64,000 nt of DNA from Paenibacillus piscarius (GTDB lineage: Bacteria; Bacillota; Bacilli; Paenibacillales; Paenibacillaceae), in the NCBI RefSeq assembly GCF_022234545.1, contig NZ_JAIEUI010000002.1, positions 348,327-412,326 on the forward strand. The letters run 5' to 3'. Positions 44,656-52,194 of this stretch are shown one piece after another. Within the stretch, counting starts at the first letter, position 1; the number at the start of each line of letters is the position of its first letter. The position numbers were made by a program, and so were the translations under genes. Under the pieces are notes generated by a model, which had not been told where the DNA came from, did not search any database, and saw only the letters and a list, made by a program, of their open reading frames with translations.

Positions 44656-45819
44656 ATGCTAAAGGTTGCTATCATCGGAACAGGGGCCATCTCACCGGAG
44701 CATATTAACGGTTATCTTGAGTTCAAGGAGCGCTGCCAGATTGTAGCGTTATGTGATATTTATCCTGAGAAGGCAGAGGCCAAGGCCAGACAATTCGGAC
44801 TCGACGTAACAATTGTTAAGGACTACAAAGAGCTGCTCGACGGGGATATTGATCTTGTATCCGTTTGTACCCCTCCCTATGTCCATGCACCGATTGCGAT
44901 TGACTTCCTTGATGCCGGGTGCCATGTCATTGTTGAGAAACCCATGTCGGCATCACTTAAAGAATGCGACGAGATGAACGAAGCGGCCCGGCGGAGCGGC
45001 AAAATCTTGTCCGTGATTGCACAGAACCGTTTTAAGAATCCCATGATGAAGCTGAAGGCTGTGCTGGACAGCGGTTTAGCAGGTAAAATCCTTCATGCCC
45101 AGGTGGATTCGTTCTGGTGGCGCGGACACAATTATTATGATCTCTGGTGGCGGGGTACGTGGGAGAAGGAGGGCGGGGGCTGCACCCTGAACCATGCTGT
45201 TCATCATATCGATGCCCTCTTGTGGATGATGGGGCGGCCCAGCCAGCTGCAGGCTTGTATGTCTAATGTGGCCCATGACAATGCCGAGGTTGAAGACCTC
45301 TCCATTGCAATTCTCCGTTTCCCCGATGGAGCACTTGGCCAGGTGACCAGTTCTGTAGTTCATCACGGGGAGGAGCAGCAGCTTATTTTTCAAGGCATGA
45401 ATGCACGATTGTCTGCCCCTTGGCAATTAAAGACCTCCGTAACCCTGCCGAACGGCTTCCCGAGAGTGGATACCGAACAAAACAATAGAATTCAACAATA
45501 TTACGATAATCTGCCGGACATCCCTTATGAAGGTCACACGGGGCAAATCCACAACGTTCTGCATGCGCTGGAGACCGGTTCGCCCGTCTTGATCGATGGA
45601 ATCAGCGGCCGCCGTACACTGGAATTCATAATGGGCGTGTATAAAGCCGCCTGCACAGGAGCGATCGTCCAGTTTCCGTTGCTTCCGGATGATCCGTTTT
45701 ATACTTTTGAAGGCGTCCGCAAGAATACGGTCTACTTCAATGAGAAAAAGAGCAGTGTAGAGAATTTTGAAGACCAGACCATTACAACAGGAAGCGACTA
45801 TAAGGGAGGAGTGAATTAA
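44656..45819 (+). CDS. Gfo/Idh/MocA-family oxidoreductase
   Basis: 387 residues, ATG behind GAGGAGGAG. N-terminal Rossmann fold (VAIIGTGAISPEHINGY), the family's EKP motif (Glu94-Lys95-Pro96 in HVIVEKPMSA), and a C-terminal beta-sheet domain with NHAVHHIDALLWMMG. Members oxidise or epimerise sugars and inositols using NAD(P). It ends 15 bp before the convergent AraC regulator's stop codon. No transporter lies beside it, so the substrate is unknown. Confidence 0.9.
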   Translation: MLKVAIIGTGAISPEHINGYLEFKERCQIVALCDIYPEKAEAKARQFGLDVTIVKDYKELLDGDIDLVSVCTPPYVHAPIAIDFLDAGCHVIVEKPMSASLKECDEMNEAARRSGKILSVIAQNRFKNPMMKLKAVLDSGLAGKILHAQVDSFWWRGHNYYDLWWRGTWEKEGGGCTLNHAVHHIDALLWMMGRPSQLQACMSNVAHDNAEVEDLSIAILRFPDGALGQVTSSVVHHGEEQQLIFQGMNARLSAPWQLKTSVTLPNGFPRVDTEQNNRIQQYYDNLPDIPYEGHTGQIHNVLHALETGSPVLIDGISGRRTLEFIMGVYKAACTGAIVQFPLLPDDPFYTFEGVRKNTVYFNEKKSSVENFEDQTITTGSDYKGGVN

Positions 45820-45834
45820 TGCCGGTAACACGGG

Positions 45835-46707
45835 TTATACACTCCATCTTTTCCGGTACTGATGCGGCGTTGTGCCCATTTGAGACTTGAACATTTTGCA
45901 AAAATATGATGGGTTGGTCAGCCCCACTTCCTCGGCTATCACATTAACAGGCTTGTCCGAGCTGATTAACAGCAATACGGCTTGATGGGCCCGCCGGCCC
46001 GAGATGTACTCAGTGATAGTCATGCCAATGCTGTCCTTGAATAACCGGGAAATATACTGCGGGGATAAATGAAGATCTTTAGCCATGACATCAAGCTGAA
46101 AAGTATCCGTGTAATGGTTCTCGATCCAGGTTAAAAGGTTCTCGATCTGGTGGTTCTTACGCTGCTTAAAAGGCAGATGCTGCCGCTCTTGTTCTGTTAA
46201 ATGCCGCTTCAGAAAAGAGATTAACATGACCAGAAATAAAGATATTTCCTCTAACCGGTCTCCTTGCTTAAGTGAAGCAGACCGGTCTGCCATATTCTGA
46301 AATATACGATTAAGCTCCGCAGAATCCGCAATTCCGTATATGCAGGGCGAGTCCAATTTACTTAAATGGATATATTTATAGAACGAATGAAGGGCAGGCC
46401 ATTGCTCGAAGTAGGATTCAAACAGCGTTGGCTCAAATATAGCAACTGAACGTTCAAAAGAACGGTTATCCGAATAATCAAGCTTCACATGATGCAGCTG
46501 GTACGGCTGAAAGATACACACCATTCCGGGGACAAGCTCATAGGCGGTGTTATTAACAATGATCGTCCCCTGTCCTTCGTGAATATACAATATCTCTATC
46601 CCCAAGTGAGAATGAAAGGTCTCCCGCAGTTCATTATTGACACTGACCCTCCTGTGCGCCAAATAAAGAGTAACATCCCGGGCACCCGTTGGTTCTAAAA
46701 AAGACAT
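45835..46707 (-). CDS. AraC-family transcriptional regulator
   Basis: 290 residues: an N-terminal cupin-like domain (HSHLGIEILYIHEGQGTIIV) and a C-terminal AraC domain (LDVMAKDLHLSPQYISRLF, then VNVIAEEVGLTNPSYFCKMF). Convergent with the oxidoreductase gene, which may belong to the same regulon though the arrangement is tail-to-tail. No receiver domain. Ligand unknown. Confidence 0.9.
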   Translation of the reverse strand: MSFLEPTGARDVTLYLAHRRVSVNNELRETFHSHLGIEILYIHEGQGTIIVNNTAYELVPGMVCIFQPYQLHHVKLDYSDNRSFERSVAIFEPTLFESYFEQWPALHSFYKYIHLSKLDSPCIYGIADSAELNRIFQNMADRSASLKQGDRLEEISLFLVMLISFLKRHLTEQERQHLPFKQRKNHQIENLLTWIENHYTDTFQLDVMAKDLHLSPQYISRLFKDSIGMTITEYISGRRAHQAVLLLISSDKPVNVIAEEVGLTNPSYFCKMFKSQMGTTPHQYRKRWSV

Positions 46708-46749
46708 TTACCCGCCTCCTCACCGTTAGATAAAGATTGCCCGCCTGTT

Positions 46750-48192
46750 CTACAGAATAGGCGACAGCAGCCGCGATATGCCTTCCTTCAGCTTAATCAC
46801 CAGCGAGCGCTGCGCATAACGTTCGGGGGTAAGCTCCGAGCACAGCCGGACATCGTTCAGGAAAATATCCTCAAGCTGCTCCGCGATCTGCCGGTCATAG
46901 ATAATGGCATTGACCTCGAAGTTCAGCCGGAAGCTGCGCGAATCGATGTTCATCGTCCCGACAGAGGCGACCTCCCCGTCTGCCACAATCGTTTTGGCGT
47001 GGAGGAAGCCGTTCTCGTAGAGCAGGATTTTGGCCCCGTAATTCAGCAGATCGCCGGCATACGCCCAGGTCGCCCAGTACACGAACGGATGGTCCGGCTT
47101 GTTAGGGATCATGATCTGCAGATCGACTCCGGAGAGCAGGGCGATTTTGCAGGCATCCATGAAGCTGGTGTCCGGTATGAAGTAAGGGGTCTGGATATAC
47201 ACACTTTTCTTCGCCGACAAAATGAGCTTAATGTACATATTCTTCAGGTGCTCGGTGGACGAATTGGGGCCGCTTGTAATAATCTGGACCGGGCTGGTCC
47301 CCGTATGCTCCGTCATGGTGAACTGAAACTCCCCGTAATCCCCGCGCTCATGCTTCCCGGCCTGATGCCAGTCGAGAATGAACCGGCCCTGAATGTGGCT
47401 GACGGCAAAGCCGGTGATCCGCAGGTGAGTGTCGCGCCAATAGCCGAATTTCTGGTCCAGCCCCAGATACTCATCTCCCACATTGAATCCGCCTATGTAT
47501 GCAGTGCGCCCGTCGATAATACACAGCTTGCGGTGGTTCCGGTTGTTGATGCGGAAATTCAGCGGCTTGATCAGGGACGGGAAGAACACCTCCACCTCTC
47601 CACCTGCTGCACGCAATTCTCTGAAAAAATGCCGTGAAATCCGCTTCGAGCCGACTTCATCATATAGCAGACGCACCTTCACGCCCTCCCTGGCCTTCTC
47701 GATCAGCATATCCCTTAGCTTCCGGCCCAGGTGGTCCGGCTGAATGATGTAATATTGAATGTTGATCTCTGCGCGGGCGGACCGGATATCCTCGAACAAT
47801 GCAGCGAATTTCTGGTGGCCGTCACTGTAGATCACAATCTCGTTATCGCTCGACAAAAGCCCGTGGGACGATCTTATGTTCATGTTGATGAGCTGGGCAT
47901 AGTTCTGCAGCAGCTGCGACTGGTCATCCGCCCCCTCCGCGAAGGCCGCCAGCTGCTTATCCGCCTCCGCCTGCACATATTCCTGCTCTTCGAGGAAGAG
48001 CTTGTAGAAGTTTTTCTTTTTGAGATTGCGCCCGAAGAAGATGTACAGAATGAACCCCAGGATCGGGATGAAGAACAGCACCATCAGCCACGCCCAGGTA
48101 TACCCCGCCTCTCTCCGCTCGATGAACAGAAACCCTAACGCCAGAATGATATTGATCACCGTGATAAATGACGTTATATTTGCAAATTCCAT
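46750..48192 (-). CDS. cls: Cardiolipin synthase
   Basis: 480 residues, ATG behind GAGAGGGG. Two N-terminal membrane helices (INIILALGFLFIERR; WLMVLFFIPILGFILYIFFG), then two phospholipase-D HKD motifs: NHRKLCIIDG (about residue 220) and HAKTIVADG (about 397), each followed by GG or GTMN. It condenses two phosphatidylglycerol molecules into cardiolipin at the membrane. Length and layout match Bacillus ClsA-type enzymes. Stands alone. Confidence 0.93.
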   Translation of the reverse strand: MEFANITSFITVINIILALGFLFIERREAGYTWAWLMVLFFIPILGFILYIFFGRNLKKKNFYKLFLEEQEYVQAEADKQLAAFAEGADDQSQLLQNYAQLINMNIRSSHGLLSSDNEIVIYSDGHQKFAALFEDIRSARAEINIQYYIIQPDHLGRKLRDMLIEKAREGVKVRLLYDEVGSKRISRHFFRELRAAGGEVEVFFPSLIKPLNFRINNRNHRKLCIIDGRTAYIGGFNVGDEYLGLDQKFGYWRDTHLRITGFAVSHIQGRFILDWHQAGKHERGDYGEFQFTMTEHTGTSPVQIITSGPNSSTEHLKNMYIKLILSAKKSVYIQTPYFIPDTSFMDACKIALLSGVDLQIMIPNKPDHPFVYWATWAYAGDLLNYGAKILLYENGFLHAKTIVADGEVASVGTMNIDSRSFRLNFEVNAIIYDRQIAEQLEDIFLNDVRLCSELTPERYAQRSLVIKLKEGISRLLSPIL

Positions 48193-48228
48193 GCCTGAAC
48201 CCCTCTCATCTGTCTCTATCTCTGCTGC

Positions 48229-48600
48229 CTAAAAATCCTCCAGCACCTTGGACCTGTCGCCATGAATCCTGTCCAGGTGCTCCTCTCCCCAGTAGCATAA
48301 CAGGTCTAGCGCGGGCTTCAGCCCCCAGCCGTAGGCCGTCAGCTCATACTCCACTCTGGGCGGAATCTCCTGGTAGATCCTCCGCGAGATAATCTCATCG
48401 CTCTCCAGGCCTCTTAACTGGGCGGTCAGCACCTTCTGGGTGATGCCGGGAATGAGCCGCAGCAGCTCGGAGGTGCGCTTCTGTCCGGTCATGAGATGGT
48501 AGATAATTAACGGCTTCCACTTGCCGCCCATCACTTCCAGCGCCGCCTCAACGCCAACTTTGTATTTCTTCGGAACGTGATCTTCACGCTGCTCGGTCAT
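48229..48600 (-). CDS. HxlR-family regulator
   Basis: About 123 residues. Winged helix of HxlR type: EVMGGKWKPLIIYHLMTGQKRTSEL with LRLIPGITQKVLTAQLRGLE, and the family's second-half IYQEIPPRVEYELTAYG. I prefer the ATG at 48600, with GGAGG just upstream; the ATG at 48615 would contain that site. No cysteine is obvious in the sensing helix. Divergent from a flavoprotein reductase gene, its likely target; such regulators respond to electrophiles or oxidants. Confidence 0.9.
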   Translation of the reverse strand: MTEQREDHVPKKYKVGVEAALEVMGGKWKPLIIYHLMTGQKRTSELLRLIPGITQKVLTAQLRGLESDEIISRRIYQEIPPRVEYELTAYGWGLKPALDLLCYWGEEHLDRIHGDRSKVLEDF

Positions 48601-48622
48601 TGCGTCTGCCTCCATTATGTAG

Positions 48623-48638
48623 GGAACCTCAAGGTTCC
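48623..48638. promoter_or_regulatory. Palindrome, candidate HxlR operator
   Basis: GGAACCT, two bases, AGGTTCC in the space between the divergent HxlR and reductase genes; a GTACG and GCGTAC pair follows at about 48643-48676, giving a second possible site. Confidence 0.55.
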
Positions 48639-48771
48639 TAAGGTACGAATATCTTCCTATAGTACATCAAGGTGCGTACTTCCGGGTAAGCATGATTCCT
48701 GTATATAATAGCATCAGCCAAGCAACAAGGCTACAAACCTGCTTAACAAGAAAGGTAGTGAAGACACTAAC

Positions 48772-49359
48772 ATGAGTATATTAATCGTCTTATCGCATCC
48801 GAGACAGGATTCCCTGACCTTCCAGGCTGCCCGCCGTTTCGCTGAGGGATTGAGCCAGGCCGGCCATGAATATGAGATATTGGATTTGCATGGGATCGGG
48901 TTTGACCCTATTCTGCAAGGAATGGAGGAACTCCATATGACCGCAGGTGAAGAGGAACAGCCCTATTCTTCTGAATTAGAGCGGGAAATGGAGCGGATGC
49001 GGCAGCATGACGGTCTGGCATTTGTGTTTCCGTTGTGGTGGTGGCATCTGCCCGCTATGCTGAAGGGATATATCGACCGGGTGGTGAACAACAGGGTTGC
49101 CTACGGCACAAATAATCTGCAGGGTTATCGTGCGCTATGGCTGGCGCTGGCAGGCGTAACCGAGGCGCAGATGAAAAAGCGCAGCTATGATGAAGCTATC
49201 GCCCGTCTGCTTAACGTGGGGATTGCCGATTATTGCGGAATCACAGACTCCAAGGTTGAATTCCTCTACGAGACTGCGAGTTCCGCTCCCGGACATCGTG
49301 AGGCATTGCTGGAACAGGCCTATCAGGCGGGATTACATTATGGCAAGGGGGAGAGCTGA
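48772..49359 (+). CDS. NAD(P)H-dependent flavoprotein reductase (MdaB/KefF type)
   Basis: 195 residues. Flavodoxin-like fold with HPRQDSLTFQAARRFAEG at the N-terminus (FMN/FAD phosphate site) and the family motif FPLWWWHLPAMLKGYIDRV. Such enzymes reduce quinones by two electrons. Ribosome site is weak (GAAAGGTAG). Divergent from the HxlR regulator, a common pairing for quinone or electrophile defence. Substrate not certain. Confidence 0.86.
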   Translation: MSILIVLSHPRQDSLTFQAARRFAEGLSQAGHEYEILDLHGIGFDPILQGMEELHMTAGEEEQPYSSELEREMERMRQHDGLAFVFPLWWWHLPAMLKGYIDRVVNNRVAYGTNNLQGYRALWLALAGVTEAQMKKRSYDEAIARLLNVGIADYCGITDSKVEFLYETASSAPGHREALLEQAYQAGLHYGKGES

Positions 49360-49381
49360 CAAATCACAGGAATGAGGGCGA

Positions 49382-50263
49382 TCACAGCATCACATCAAAT
49401 TCATTCGCATACACTGCGTTGCCCGTCACTTCTATAGTATTGCCGTTGTCCGACACGGACACCCTGACTCTGCCGTCCCTGCCGATCTCCAGGCCCTGCT
49501 CGATTACAAGCTCTGTCGCAGCGGTCTGTCTGCTGATGTACCTGGAATAGTAGGCTCCCATCACTCCAGAGGCGGTGCCAGTCACCGGGTCCTCGATGGT
49601 CCCTGAGAAGGGGGAGGAGAAATGGCGGGCGTGCATATGCGCCTCAGGATCATACGTCTCCAGGCAGAACGGGTGAATCGACGAGCGGGGCATCTCCTTC
49701 AGCACCTCAGGGAACCGCTTGTTGTCCGGCACCATCCGGTTGAAGGCGTCAAGGCTGGTTATCGGGACCAGTAAGGTCCACGTTCCAGTGCTGCCGTACA
49801 ACACGGGGAGCGTCCCGTCTATATCACCGGGTTCGAGTCCAATCGAACGGGCCAGGTCCTCAAGTGATCCGTTAAAAGGCTGAAACTGCGGGCTGGCCTG
49901 CCTCATCGTCATATAGAGCCCGCCGTGGTCTTCTGTGATGCGGATGGGCAAGACGCCTGCCTTGGTCTCGATGGTCAGCTCTTTCTTGTCCCCTAGCATC
50001 CCCTTGGTCTTCAAGGCATACAACAACGCCATGGTCCCGTGGCCGCAGAGATTAATCTCATGCCCCGGCGTAAAATAGCGGATTCTGAGATCCGCCTGGT
50101 TGGATTTTAACGGAAACGCCGTCTCATTGAAGCCCACCTTCGCTGTGATCTCCTGCATCTGCTGCTCCGTGAGACCCTCGCCGTCCAGGACAACCCCTGC
50201 GGGGTTCCCTTTGTTTGGAATGCTGCTGAATGCGTCGTAATGATAGACTTTGATCTTCTGCAC
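49382..50263 (-). CDS. PhzF-family isomerase-like protein
   Basis: 293 residues from a GTG. Duplicated PhzF fold with the catalytic Glu47 in GFNETAF, the CGHGTMA loop and DPVTGTASG in the second half. The family catalyses proton shifts and isomerisations (PhzF in phenazine synthesis, others unknown). No phenazine genes are present, so the name describes the fold only. Convergent with the reductase gene, 22 bp away. Confidence 0.88.
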   Translation of the reverse strand: MQKIKVYHYDAFSSIPNKGNPAGVVLDGEGLTEQQMQEITAKVGFNETAFPLKSNQADLRIRYFTPGHEINLCGHGTMALLYALKTKGMLGDKKELTIETKAGVLPIRITEDHGGLYMTMRQASPQFQPFNGSLEDLARSIGLEPGDIDGTLPVLYGSTGTWTLLVPITSLDAFNRMVPDNKRFPEVLKEMPRSSIHPFCLETYDPEAHMHARHFSSPFSGTIEDPVTGTASGVMGAYYSRYISRQTAATELVIEQGLEIGRDGRVRVSVSDNGNTIEVTGNAVYANEFDVML

Positions 50264-50349
50264 ACCTGCACCGCCTGTCTTTTTTGCCTATTATATTACC
50301 ATAAATGTATATAAAGTGAATTTAAGATATTTAGGCATTAATGATAGGG

Positions 50350-50571
50350 TCGGTTTTTCGACAACATTGGGACCACACGCCCCCGCCACGCCCAATGTGG
50401 TCGGTTTTTCGACTATATTTGGGCCACAAGCCTCCGTCAGGCCCAATATGGTCGATTTTTCAATTACATTTGGTCCAAGCGCCTCAGTCACACTAAATGT
50501 AGTCGGTTTTTCGATTACATCCGGCCCTCGCACCTCCGTCACGCCCAATATGTTCGATTTTCCGCATTCAC
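50350..50571. repeat. 51-bp tandem repeat array, subtype 3 (4 units plus partial)
   Basis: TCGGTTTTTCG or TCGATTTTTC recurs at 50350, 50401, 50452, 50503 and 50554, exactly 51 bp apart. Each unit carries a hairpin whose stem sequence differs but still pairs (ACATTGGG/CCCAATGT, ATATTGGGCC-like/GGCCCAATAT, ACATTTGGT/ACTAAATGT). Long open frames on both strands with 17-residue repeats are a by-product; I do not annotate them as genes. Confidence 0.8.
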
Positions 50572-50572
50572 A

Positions 50573-50620
50573 CAAAAAACAGCAACGGACCTCCCTCAAA
50601 GCGGACGGTATCCGTTGCTG
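50573..50620 (-). terminator. Terminator of the mannoside operon
   Basis: On the minus strand CAGCAACGGA pairs with TCCGTTGCTG (perfect 10 bp) followed by TTTTTTG, 50 bp beyond the GH20 stop codon. Confidence 0.88.
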
Positions 50621-50669
50621 CAATCATAAAGAATATACGATTTGTTTACTCTGCTGTCTATACAGCCAT

Positions 50670-52172
50670 CTACTCCGCCGCATCCTGCTTCCCCAGCCAA
50701 GCTAACTCCGCCATCGCCCGAAGCGGGCCGCGGAGGCCAGCGGCCACTTCCGCTTCGCTCTGCGCTTCCGGCTTGTCGCTCCAGATGGAGAAGGTGGTGC
50801 CGATGAGTTCGTGCGGATAGGTTCCCGCGTATTCCTGCTTGGCTTCGCCGGTGCGGTTCGGGAACAGGCCGGGATGCCAGGAGGCGCGGATCTTATCGCT
50901 TGTCGGATACTTGTAGCCTGCGTGCTCGCCCAGCACATAATACAAGTAGCCATCGTTGTAGTTGATCACCTGATGACCCTTGGCAAGAATGTCCTCCACC
51001 GGGGCCATCATCGGGTGCCACTTCGTCCAATACGTAATTTGTATGGATGGCTTAGGCGCGACACGCTGGGTCTGATCTGCACGGTACAGGCCATCATTCC
51101 AGGCACGGACCGTCCAGCCCTTCGACTCCAGATGCTCAGCGACCTCATTCAGGTAATCAATATACGTGTCCACACCCGTGCCGCCGCTGATGTTCAGCAC
51201 ATTCTGAGCATACTCCGCGAGCTGCGGATACTTATCGAATTCCGCGAAGTTGATGAATTCATCCCCGCCGATATGAAAATAGCGGCTGCCGGCAAATAAC
51301 TCGGCATATTCGTCGATCAGCTCCAGCACGAACCGGCGGGCCGCCGGATTCGTAATATCCAGCGCACCCGGGGCCGGGTTGCCCGCTGCATCCTTGAGCA
51401 GCCACTCTGGATGCGTCCGGAGGGCCTGGCCCAGATGCCCCGGTGAATCCAACGAAGGGATAATGTCGATATGATACCGCCGGGCGGCATAGATAATCGC
51501 CTTCATCTCCTGCTTGCTTAAAGCCTGCTCCGACACCACCTCAGGATGGCTCTCGCTCATCAGCCGGAAGCCCTCATTCTCCGAGAAATGCAGCTGCAGC
51601 GTATTCAGCCGCAGCCGGGACATCTCTCTGATCCGCTCCAGGAGCCAGTCTTCGCTGTAGAATTTGCGGCCGATGTCGATATGCAGCGCCCGCTCCGGCA
51701 TGACAGGATAATCGGTGATGGTGCCGCAAGATACGGAGCCGTCATCGGCCAGCCGCTGGAGCAATGTCCACAGAGCATACATCACGGCACGTTCACTTGA
51801 GGCGGTGATCTTCGCATACGTCCCGATGTCAATGACGTAAGCTTCCTGGCTGTCCAGTTCTCCAGTAGCTTCATAATCCGTCAGCTCAATGACGATGTCG
51901 CCTGAAGCAGGCGGTTCCACGCCCCCGTGAACAAGAGTAATGATGTGGTCAGCGGGGGTCAGAATGCCTGAGAATTGACCCAGAACCATAAAGACTGTTT
52001 CGTTCAGAACACTGTTATTATCCGATCTCGCATTGTCCACAATCCGCGCTTTGAACCCGGCAGACAAGCGCCATTGTCCCCCGGATACCGCCGCAATCTG
52101 CTGCTGTACACAGGTAAGCGGGCCGTTATTGGAGACGTTATGATCTAATGGCTCATCCATACTCATGTTCAT
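50670..52172 (-). CDS. GH20 beta-N-acetylhexosaminidase
   Basis: 500 residues. N-terminal GH20b-like domain, then the barrel with the catalytic pair Asp304-Glu305 in FHIGGDEFINF and the typical HIDIGRKFYSEDWLLERIREM opening. It removes terminal N-acetylglucosamine or N-acetylgalactosamine using the substrate acetamido group. ATG 52172 or 52166 follow GGGAGGAG. No signal peptide, so intracellular. Last gene of the mannoside operon, suited to the core of N-glycan oligosaccharides after mannose trimming. Confidence 0.92.
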   Translation of the reverse strand: MNMSMDEPLDHNVSNNGPLTCVQQQIAAVSGGQWRLSAGFKARIVDNARSDNNSVLNETVFMVLGQFSGILTPADHIITLVHGGVEPPASGDIVIELTDYEATGELDSQEAYVIDIGTYAKITASSERAVMYALWTLLQRLADDGSVSCGTITDYPVMPERALHIDIGRKFYSEDWLLERIREMSRLRLNTLQLHFSENEGFRLMSESHPEVVSEQALSKQEMKAIIYAARRYHIDIIPSLDSPGHLGQALRTHPEWLLKDAAGNPAPGALDITNPAARRFVLELIDEYAELFAGSRYFHIGGDEFINFAEFDKYPQLAEYAQNVLNISGGTGVDTYIDYLNEVAEHLESKGWTVRAWNDGLYRADQTQRVAPKPSIQITYWTKWHPMMAPVEDILAKGHQVINYNDGYLYYVLGEHAGYKYPTSDKIRASWHPGLFPNRTGEAKQEYAGTYPHELIGTTFSIWSDKPEAQSEAEVAAGLRGPLRAMAELAWLGKQDAAE

Positions 52173-52194
52173 ACTCCTCCCACCTACTCCAGGA

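Noticed and set aside
50250..50705. Repeat protein genes over the third array on either strand
   Set aside because: Same reasoning; the plus-strand reading would also run through the operon terminator and into the GH20 gene.
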